Assembly: GCA_035628505.1 (NCBI GenBank)
Contig: DASPJR010000176.1
Coordinates: 1 to 5,439, forward strand
Source of the DNA: DASPJR01 sp035628505
Lineage (GTDB): Bacteria; Planctomycetota; SZUA-567; H5-PLA8
Reading direction: 5' to 3'
Length of the DNA stretch: 5,439 nucleotides
The first letter of the stretch is position 1, and each line of letters starts with the position of its first letter. The notes under the pieces are model-generated. The model was not told the DNA's origin and ran no database searches. It saw only the letters and a list, made by a program, of their open reading frames with translations. This document shows, one piece after another, positions 1 through 5,439 of this stretch. Made by a program: the position numbers and the translations under genes.

Positions 1-864
1 GTAACCGGCCTCGCGCAAGCCCGGCGTGAAGTCCATGTTGTGCATACCGGTTCCCAGTGGATTCGACGGCGTTGGCGGACTTGAAATTTCCCACATGCAG
101 CCGATATCCGGCGGCGTGTAGAGCACGCGCAGGTGGCCGTCGACTTCGATCACTTCAAAAGGATTCGAGCCCAGCACCGATGGCAATCCGCGCTCGTTCA
201 CGACGCTCCAGGCGTATTTCTGCTTCAGCAGCGATCCGAAAACAGGATGCTCATGATCGATCGCCTTCAATTCATTTTCAGGATAGACCTTGCGCAGCTC
301 GCCGTGAAACGAGGGGCCGAATGCGTTGTTTCCATAGAGACAATCGTCTGCGTGCAGAAATCCGCCGCGATCCAGAAACTTCTTGAGGCCTTCCAGTTCC
401 GCCTCGGTGAATGCGAAAGAGTTGTGCGCGGTCATGTACACGTATGGGAAATCAAAAAGCTCCGGGCTGTCAAAGGTGAGCGGCGTTCGGGGCTGCAGTG
501 CCTGGGCGTCCATGCCTGTGCGCTTCTTGAACTGATCGACCATCGCCGGCACGGCAGTCGGGTCGCAATCCCAATCGGAGTTAAATTTCATCTCGCGCAT
601 GACAAAGCGCCGGCGGTTGCGGATGAAATTCTCGGGCACTTCCGTGTCCGGCTCGCCATCAGCTTCGGCGGAAAGAAGCGAATCGCGTTCTTCGGCAGAC
701 AATCCGAGGACGCCTGTGTCCGCACTCGCGTCGCCTGATTTCTCCTGCAGCGCATTGACCCAGTTCTCTTCCTCAGCAAAAGCCAGCGGCAGAAGCGCGA
801 ACAACGCGATGCCGAGCATTCCTTTCAAAGATGAGTGTGTCATTGGCATCATCCCGCGTCTCAT
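1..864 (-). CDS. Secreted DUF4159 domain protein (C-terminus cut by window edge)
   Basis: 288 codons are present and the frame is open at the window edge, so the C-terminus is missing. Residues 1-30 look like a signal peptide: basic start (MRR), hydrophobic core at about 16-29 and a likely cleavage after LAFA (30/31). Residues 31-79 form an acidic, probably disordered linker. The DUF4159 domain starts near residue 80 (RRRFVMREMKF) and is recognised by FPYVYMTAHNSFAFTEAEL (139-157) and by KKFLDRGGFLHADD (161-174). The family has an amidotransferase/ThuA-like fold and no firmly known activity; I see no nucleophile cysteine in the expected elbow. The protein is probably exported to the periplasm to work with the membrane proteins encoded before it. 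The first ATG overlaps the upstream stop as ATGA. Other in-frame ATGs lie at codons 5, 6, 8 and 16, and no strong ribosome site chooses among them; codon 5 (position 852) is a real alternative. The family call is fairly sure, the function unknown. Confidence 0.85.
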   Translation of the reverse strand, partial: MRRGMMPMTHSSLKGMLGIALFALLPLAFAEEENWVNALQEKSGDASADTGVLGLSAEERDSLLSAEADGEPDTEVPENFIRNRRRFVMREMKFNSDWDCDPTAVPAMVDQFKKRTGMDAQALQPRTPLTFDSPELFDFPYVYMTAHNSFAFTEAELEGLKKFLDRGGFLHADDCLYGNNAFGPSFHGELRKVYPENELKAIDHEHPVFGSLLKQKYAWSVVNERGLPSVLGSNPFEVIEVDGHLRVLYTPPDIGCMWEISSPPTPSNPLGTGMHNMDFTPGLREAGY

Positions 865-876
865 TTCGTGATGCTC
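850..876 (-). promoter_or_regulatory. Weak start region with ATGA overlap (DUF4175-like to DUF4159 gene)
   Basis: The ATG at 864-862 overlaps the upstream TGA (863-861). Only a three-base GAG (876-874) lies 9 nt before it. A second GAG (862-860) lies 7 nt before the ATG at 852-850. Neither is strong, so initiation here probably depends on ribosomes finishing the upstream gene, and the exact start stays open. Confidence 0.45.
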
Positions 877-2711
877 AGGCTGTTGAAATAATCCTGGATC
901 AGCTGCTGATCTTCCTGGCGAACGCTGTCACCCATCTGGGGCGCATTCAGCAGCTTTGCGGCGACCTTCGCTGCTGCTTCAGCCTCGGGCGCCGTACGAA
1001 CCTGGACTTCGCGGCCCGGCAGCGCGGCGCGCTTGAGCTCGTCATACCAGACCGGCGACCAGGTATCGCGATTAACCAGGTTCTCAAACATCTCTTCGCG
1101 AGTGACCACGGCAATTTTGTAGACCGGCGTTTTGACTTTGTGCGGACCTTTTGCCGGCTCAAGATCGTAGGCGTCCTCAGCTTCCGCCCACAGGACAATG
1201 CGGTCCCCAATTTTCGCATCCGTTTCAGAGAGCCGAAGCAGGCTCAGCTGTTGAATGTCAGCTTGCGGCAAGGTGAAGGAGCGCGCGCGGCTGTCGTTAT
1301 GCTTCGCCGCGTTCGTCTCGAGACTTTCTACGCGGTAATAAACAGTAACGCGGCTGATACCGAAATCATCCTTGGCGCGGATGACTGCGCTGATTCCGCC
1401 CAAAGATTGCTCAAGTACATGCGGCTCATCGGCGCTCGAGCGATTCGGAAGACCGACTAGCGCGAGGGTAGGAGCCTGATCCCGGATCACGCTCAGGTCG
1501 TACGGATGGCTCTCGTCATCGTTGCTGAAACCGAAATCATCGCTGAAACGGAGCGTATACGTATCCTTGATGATGAGCGCCTCATCGGTGAGCCACTGTT
1601 CATTGTTCAGGCGCAGAACGATGCGTGCGTAGTTGCCTCCGACGACCATGCTTTCCGCCTCGCTGGCGCTCGTCCGTTTTAGCGATGCGGTCTTCAGCTT
1701 CTTGTTGGCTTCAAGTGTCAGCGTTACGGTGCTGCCGAAAAGTTTTTCACGGAGGTGACCATCGCTGTGTGGCTCGATCACTGGCGCTCGCCGCGCGTAC
1801 TGCGGCAATTCCGTCTCGACTTTCAGATTCACGATTCGCGGCCGCTCGGTGATCAAAACCTTCAGCCGCTCGCTCTGGATGTGGCCTGAAACGAAGTAGC
1901 ACTCGATTGTCTTCCCGAGCTGCTTTGCCAGATGCTCGGCCTGGCCATTCGGAGTCACTGACACAGCGGCCGAGTTCCACTTCGCTTCATCCTCGGCTTT
2001 GTAGTGGAACGTCATTTCATCCGAGTGGAAGCCTTGTTGCTCCGCCCGAATGCTGACGTCACTGCCCACGAGGAATGCCGGTTGGCCCAGTGGTGTGATC
2101 ACGATCCTGGCGCCGCTCGCTTTCTCGGCGAGCTGCCGTACCTCGCTCCAGGCTGCGACCATTCGGTGCAGGGAGTTCCCGATCCCGCTGGAATTGAGCG
2201 CGAAAGCGATTCCCCAGACAATCAGTGTTGCCACAGCGAGCAGCGTCTGTCGCTTGGCAGGCGAGCGGTCTACAACAGCGCAGAAATCTTCGGTCTGGGT
2301 TGCAAGCTGAGTTTGCACGACCAGCGCGTGCACCAGTCCGCGGTCGAAACGGGGCTTATCAGCTTCAAGATCGTGATAAAGCTCGATAGCGCTGACGAGA
2401 CGCGTCTGCAGTTCAGGCCGTTTTTCTTCGACGAGCAACGCCGCTCGCGTTGTGCTGTACCGCGCAATGAATGCGCGTATCACGTATTTCCAGGCCAGCA
2501 CAACAAACGCGATCGCCAAACCCGGGAGAATGGGCGCGCGCAGATAGAAGGGGAGCCCGACTGCCATCTCGGCGCCGATCAGCAAGAGCAGGGGAAGGCC
2601 GAGCATCCAGACTAAGCGTCCGCTGCCCGATGTAATGGCGCATCGTTGATGCAATGCGGCCACTTCCATGACGCGGCGGCAGAGCGAATCGTGGGCGGTT
2701 CGTGCGTCCAT
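861..2711 (-). CDS. DUF4175-like membrane protein, short form (616 aa)
   Basis: The protein has three predicted membrane helices, at about 35-53, 61-79 and 155-173. The cytoplasmic loop between helices 2 and 3 contains RPELQTRLVSAIEL (98-111), a typical signature of DUF4175-like proteins. By the positive-inside rule everything after residue 173 is extracytoplasmic. That part is beta-rich and Ig-like, with two related segments, DDFGFS (391-396) and DDFGIS (448-453), and the linker VIRDQAPTLALVGLP (408-422), similar to family members. The C-terminus is an alanine-rich helix (about 573-588) followed by QQLIQDYFNSLS (602-613), which resembles the tail of related proteins. Many relatives, as I recall them, exceed 800-1000 residues because of a long Gln/Glu-rich coiled coil; none is seen here. 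The start at 2711 is chosen because its ATG overlaps the upstream stop (TGATG) behind a GAGGG. An upstream in-frame ATG at 2795 would add 28 residues lying inside the previous gene and is less likely. No enzymatic motif is recognised; a structural or scaffold role is inferred. Confidence 0.85.
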   Translation of the reverse strand: MDARTAHDSLCRRVMEVAALHQRCAITSGSGRLVWMLGLPLLLLIGAEMAVGLPFYLRAPILPGLAIAFVVLAWKYVIRAFIARYSTTRAALLVEEKRPELQTRLVSAIELYHDLEADKPRFDRGLVHALVVQTQLATQTEDFCAVVDRSPAKRQTLLAVATLIVWGIAFALNSSGIGNSLHRMVAAWSEVRQLAEKASGARIVITPLGQPAFLVGSDVSIRAEQQGFHSDEMTFHYKAEDEAKWNSAAVSVTPNGQAEHLAKQLGKTIECYFVSGHIQSERLKVLITERPRIVNLKVETELPQYARRAPVIEPHSDGHLREKLFGSTVTLTLEANKKLKTASLKRTSASEAESMVVGGNYARIVLRLNNEQWLTDEALIIKDTYTLRFSDDFGFSNDDESHPYDLSVIRDQAPTLALVGLPNRSSADEPHVLEQSLGGISAVIRAKDDFGISRVTVYYRVESLETNAAKHNDSRARSFTLPQADIQQLSLLRLSETDAKIGDRIVLWAEAEDAYDLEPAKGPHKVKTPVYKIAVVTREEMFENLVNRDTWSPVWYDELKRAALPGREVQVRTAPEAEAAAKVAAKLLNAPQMGDSVRQEDQQLIQDYFNSLSITK

Positions 2712-2724
2712 CACGCAAGCCCTC
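2709..2724 (-). promoter_or_regulatory. Ribosome binding site and TGATG stop/start (vWA to DUF4175-like gene)
   Basis: On the minus strand GAGGG (2724-2720) lies 8 nt before an ATG (2711-2709) that shares its A with the upstream TGA (2713-2711). The Shine-Dalgarno-like site sits inside the last codons of the upstream gene. This is the deciding evidence for the start at 2711 rather than the longer reading from 2795, and it points to termination-reinitiation coupling. Confidence 0.7.
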
Positions 2725-5023
2725 GCCTTTTCCGCAGCAACCACTCCGTGCCGAGGCAGAGCACCAGCAGGATGAACAGGCCCGGAGCTTGCCACACATT
2801 GATGTAATGCCGCTGAATTCTAATCTGAGGTTTTTCAGTCGGCAGATGCAGCGCTTCAAACTGGCTCAGCGATGCGCTTGTGCCGCCTGTTGCCGAGGCT
2901 AACGTGCTGAGCGCCTTTACGTCTGGCACGATCTGCAGATATTCGGCGCGCGACGAGCCGACTTCGAATGTGCGTTCCTGCTGTCGCGCTTCTTCGCCGG
3001 TGCGCTGAATGCTTAGCCTGATACGGTGCGGGCCGGGGATCCGCGGGGTTAGTGCCGCCGAGTAGCGTCCGGGAATCGCTGGATCCGAGCTCGAACGCGC
3101 CAGAATCGTTTCGCCGCCGGGGCTTTCGATGGTAAACTCGGCGATTGCATCGGTCTGCGCGTTGCCGTCTTTGTCCTTCAAAAGAATGGAAAAGGTCGCC
3201 GGTTTCCCTGTTTCAAGAATTGGATCGTCGCTCATCAGGACGTTGCGCGATTTGCGCGTGCGCGGATCGCCCGCCAGCCAGCGGACGGACTGCGACCAGT
3301 AACGCTGGTGATAGTCGGTCTCCGTCGTGCGTGCCAGGCGCCAGTGCCATGTTCCGTCGAGCGCGCTGGATAGCACGCGACCGGCTCCGGTCTGCCAGGC
3401 CGCCGCAACCGGGCGCGGCCCAAGCGGCGTTTTCAGCGTAGGATGAAGAAGAAGTGTCGTCGCCCCGGGTCTTGCGACACGGAACGCATTTCCGCCTTCG
3501 ACCCACGGCAGCTTGGCCCAGGCTTCTTCGTTCTTTACCGGATCGAATTCCAGTTGAGTGGCCGGATGCAGAATGCCCTGCGTTGTGACCTGAACATTGA
3601 AGCGGTTGATCAGCTGCGTCTTCTTTTCGCGCGAAACATCCAACGGCAGCAGGCGCGCCAGCGGCGTGCCCTCGTAATTGCCGGCAGAGTACACCTTCAT
3701 GCCGCCGATCGTGATCAGGCCGCCGCCATGCTGGCGCACAAAGGCTTCGAGCAGCTCAAACCGGTTCGCCTGTTCAAAATGTTTGCGTTCAAGGTCGCCG
3801 AGAATCAGCACGTCGAAGAAATTCAGTTCATCGAGTGTGTCCGCGAATCCGGCTTTCACGCTGCGCAGCACCGGCTTGCCATCGGGCCGCGTCGACTTGC
3901 CCTGGTAGAACCATTCGTCGCCAGGCAGCCGGACCAGTCCGTAGAACTCGACGACAGGGTCCGCCTCGAGCGCCTGCTTGACGAACTTGTATTCCCAGCT
4001 CGGCTCTCCTTCGATGAACAGTACGCGAATCTTCTCTTCGCGCACATCCAGGTTGAAGGACACGCTGTTGTTCAGCGCGGTCAGCTCGCCATTCACAGGC
4101 AGCAATCGCAGCGTGTAGCGCTGCAGTCCCGCCGCGGGAGTGTTGAATTCGACTCGCACCATTGACGGCTCGCTACCAGGCCGAAGCGTTACTTTGCTCG
4201 TCGCGATTTCTTTTTCGACAGTGCCGTTGACGTGAACGAGCTGCACGGCCGCCTCGCCCTCCATACCTAGAGAACGGATCTGCGCCGAGATCTGCGCCCG
4301 GTCGTGCTGGTAAACAAACTGAGGGACATTGACGGAATCGACATAGACATCGCGCGTCGACGTGCTGTCGCCGGCGGTGAGCGTGCTGACAGGAGATGCG
4401 ATCTCTGCTGCTGCGTTGGCGAGTGAATCAGAGCCGAGCTGAACGCCGTCGCTGATCAGTAGAATATGCGCCGGCGGGAGCCCGGGGGCTGACGCCGCGC
4501 GAACGAGCTCACGTGCAAGACTCTGGGGCAGTGCTTTCCGGGACTCCGCCGTTGCGTCGTCAATGCCTGAGGTATGGGCGACGCGTATCAAGTAAGACGA
4601 GCGCAGCTTTTCGAGTAGTCCACGTTTGAAAAGCGCTTCGTGTGCATGTTCCAGGCGAGTTCCGCCTAAATCCGGCAGATTCATACTTGGAGAATCGTCG
4701 ACTACCACTAGCAGCGAAGGAAGCTGTGTCCGGGCGACGTCGACCGCGCAGGCAACACCGCTAACCATGATCAGCAGCGCAAGAACGGCGATGAAGCGGA
4801 GACTGGCCAACGCCACTCGCGAGCGCAGAGTCAATCCTTCGGTCGTGCGGCGGTAGCAGATCAGCGCCAGCATCAGCGCGGCTGCGCAGCCAGCGCAAAT
4901 CAGCACCGCTCCTCCGGGTGCGAAGGTCCACTGCGTCACCGTTAAACGTGCGGACAGCAGATCCCACGAGCCCTCAATGAGCAGAGAAAGTCGCGCAATG
5001 ATGTCCTGGATCAGCGCCATCAT
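2711..5023 (-). CDS. Membrane protein with vWA-like and pseudo-glutamine-amidotransferase domains (770 aa)
   Basis: Two membrane helices (about 38-57 and 73-95) enclose a basic loop (YRRTTEGLTLRSR), placing the following domains outside the cytoplasm. A vWA-like domain (about 100-222) begins with VVVDDSPSM, whose DDSPS (109-113) fits the DxSxS metal motif, and contains ILLISDG (187-193) with the usual late aspartate. A beta-rich region (about 225-330) leads to a class-I amidotransferase-like domain (331-461) of the PF07090 type, with IRVLFIEGEPSWEYKF (332-347), FFDVLILGDL (402-411) and GGGLITIGG (433-441) followed by SAGNYEGTPLARLLPL (446-461). Where a catalytic enzyme would have a Gly-x-Cys-x-Gly elbow there is no cysteine, so binding rather than catalysis is inferred. 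Residues 590-690 form a beta-rich domain. A final helix (about 747-764) ends in the basic tail RKRRGLA, typical of these proteins. The start at 5023 is preceded by GAGG at 7 nt and overlaps the upstream stop; ATG 5020 is nearly as good. ATG 5050 would extend 9 residues into the upstream gene. Confidence 0.9.
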   Translation of the reverse strand: MMALIQDIIARLSLLIEGSWDLLSARLTVTQWTFAPGGAVLICAGCAAALMLALICYRRTTEGLTLRSRVALASLRFIAVLALLIMVSGVACAVDVARTQLPSLLVVVDDSPSMNLPDLGGTRLEHAHEALFKRGLLEKLRSSYLIRVAHTSGIDDATAESRKALPQSLARELVRAASAPGLPPAHILLISDGVQLGSDSLANAAAEIASPVSTLTAGDSTSTRDVYVDSVNVPQFVYQHDRAQISAQIRSLGMEGEAAVQLVHVNGTVEKEIATSKVTLRPGSEPSMVRVEFNTPAAGLQRYTLRLLPVNGELTALNNSVSFNLDVREEKIRVLFIEGEPSWEYKFVKQALEADPVVEFYGLVRLPGDEWFYQGKSTRPDGKPVLRSVKAGFADTLDELNFFDVLILGDLERKHFEQANRFELLEAFVRQHGGGLITIGGMKVYSAGNYEGTPLARLLPLDVSREKKTQLINRFNVQVTTQGILHPATQLEFDPVKNEEAWAKLPWVEGGNAFRVARPGATTLLLHPTLKTPLGPRPVAAAWQTGAGRVLSSALDGTWHWRLARTTETDYHQRYWSQSVRWLAGDPRTRKSRNVLMSDDPILETGKPATFSILLKDKDGNAQTDAIAEFTIESPGGETILARSSSDPAIPGRYSAALTPRIPGPHRIRLSIQRTGEEARQQERTFEVGSSRAEYLQIVPDVKALSTLASATGGTSASLSQFEALHLPTEKPQIRIQRHYINVWQAPGLFILLVLCLGTEWLLRKRRGLA

Positions 5024-5034
5024 CCTGCGGCCTC
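5018..5034 (-). promoter_or_regulatory. Ribosome binding site and overlapping stop/start (BatA-type to vWA gene)
   Basis: On the minus strand the sequence reads GAGG (5034-5031), a 7-nt spacer, then ATGATG. The first ATG (5023-5021) overlaps the upstream TGA (5022-5020) by the ATGA arrangement, and the second ATG (5020-5018) shares one base with the stop. Both are in the same frame. The GAGG spacing favours the first. This fixes the start of the 770-residue protein and indicates coupled translation. Confidence 0.7.
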
Positions 5035-5439
5035 GCTGTGCGTGCGCCAAGCGACCAGACTTTCCGCGCCAAGCAGCACCAATGCCGCAAGAAGAGCGAA
5101 ACGCCAGAGATCGCGGCCGCTCCTCAGGTCGGAAAGGATCACGTCAGAATTGAGCTTCGTGCGAATGACAGCGTCGCGGCTCCCGGAAAGACTCGCCGCG
5201 AGTTCTTCCTGGCTCAGGCAGCGCAGGTCGCTCTCACGCGCGCTGTGGTTGATGGAGATCGGAACCATGCTGCAGCCGATTTTCGGCTCACGCGGAATCT
5301 CGTCCTCAGATCCGGGCTGAACGGTAAGCAAATAATGTCCGGGGGCGCTCGACGACGGCAGCACTACATTGCGTGACGTTCGCAGCCAGGGCTGCGACTC
5401 GTATTGCCCTGGCGCCGAAGCCAGGCGGAAAATCGCGGG
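5020..5439 (-). CDS. BatA-type (vWA operon) membrane protein, C-terminal fragment
   Basis: Only the last 139 codons are in the window; the start lies beyond 5439. The visible part has a beta-rich extracytoplasmic segment with the repeated theme 'PG-x-Y' (GQYESQPWL at 11-19, APGHYLLTV at 32-40). Then comes PISINHSARESDLRCLSQEEL (60-80), matching the 'N-x-x-x-x-ESDL-x-x-L-x-x-EEL' pattern near the end of BatA-like proteins in planctomycetes and verrucomicrobia. A single C-terminal membrane helix (about 111-131) follows SGRDLWRF and ends in the short tail RTHSEAAG. The N-terminal BatA membrane domain and any vWA domain cannot be seen. Its stop overlaps the start of the next gene, so the two are translationally coupled and probably made in matched amounts. 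Family membership is moderately sure because the diagnostic N-terminus is outside the window; another membrane protein with the same C-terminal anchor is possible. Confidence 0.75.
   Translation of the reverse strand, partial: PAIFRLASAPGQYESQPWLRTSRNVVLPSSSAPGHYLLTVQPGSEDEIPREPKIGCSMVPISINHSARESDLRCLSQEELAASLSGSRDAVIRTKLNSDVILSDLRSGRDLWRFALLAALVLLGAESLVAWRTHSEAAG

Noticed and set aside
133..738. 201-codon open frame on the plus strand
   Set aside because: It lies antisense to the DUF4159 gene, whose frame gives a signal peptide and recognisable domain motifs. The plus-strand product is Arg/His-rich with no family resemblance.
831..1460. 209-codon open frame on the plus strand
   Set aside because: It runs antisense to the end of the DUF4175-like gene and across the DUF4159 start; no domain or ribosome site supports it.
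2004..2615. 203-codon open frame on the plus strand
   Set aside because: It is antisense to the membrane-helix region of the DUF4175-like gene, and its product is charged, Cys/His-scattered and without known pattern.
2709..2795. Longer N-terminus for the DUF4175-like protein, starting at 2795
   Set aside because: The extra 28 residues lie inside the last codons of the upstream gene in another frame, have no family resemblance, and the TGATG junction with GAGGG at 2711 is a better start.
3443..4165. 240-codon open frame on the plus strand
   Set aside because: It is fully antisense to the amidotransferase-like domain of the 770-residue protein and shows no recognisable motif; open antisense frames are common in G+C-rich genes.
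5024..5050. Start of the vWA protein at 5050
   Set aside because: It adds nine Arg-rich residues encoded within the upstream gene; the ATG at 5023 has a GAGG at good spacing and overlaps the upstream stop.
1..5439. Possible terminators, promoters, CRISPR, tRNA or insertion sequences
   Set aside because: There is no intergenic space on the coding strand, no direct-repeat array, no inverted repeat followed by a T-run, and no transposase-like frame was seen.

Overview
The window is a gene-dense stretch, roughly 55-60% G+C by eye, in which every supported gene lies on the minus strand, reading from position 5439 down to 1. There are four genes: two complete in the middle and one cut by each edge. 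No gap longer than a few bases separates them. Each internal junction is an overlapping stop/start (ATGATG, TGATG, ATGA), so this is the inside of one translationally coupled operon. No promoter, terminator, RNA gene, mobile element, repeat array or CRISPR is visible.

In transcription order the genes are: (1) the C-terminal 139 residues of a BatA-type membrane protein, ending in one transmembrane helix; (2) a 770-residue membrane protein with two N-terminal helices, a von Willebrand A (vWA)-like domain with a DxSxS motif, a class-I glutamine-amidotransferase-like domain without a visible nucleophile cysteine, a C-terminal beta-rich region and a final helix; (3) a 616-residue three-helix protein of the DUF4175-like type with a large extracytoplasmic Ig-like region; (4) a secreted DUF4159 protein, of which 288 residues are present and the C-terminus is missing.

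This order resembles the C-terminal half of MoxR/DUF58/BatA/vWA clusters known mainly from Planctomycetes, Verrucomicrobia and relatives. A PVC-superphylum bacterium is therefore the best guess, with Planctomycetes somewhat favoured, but the window alone cannot settle it. A MoxR-type AAA+ ATPase and a DUF58 protein would be expected just upstream, beyond position 5439.

Read together, the genes suggest an envelope complex. Three membrane-anchored proteins place vWA, amidotransferase-like and Ig-like domains outside the cytoplasmic membrane, with a secreted DUF4159 partner, probably driven or assembled by a cytoplasmic MoxR ATPase. The cluster type has been seen before, but to my knowledge its biochemical role is not established. 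The points most worth following are two separate amidotransferase-like folds that both appear catalytically dead, a vWA metal site that may be incomplete, and an unusually short DUF4175-like protein.
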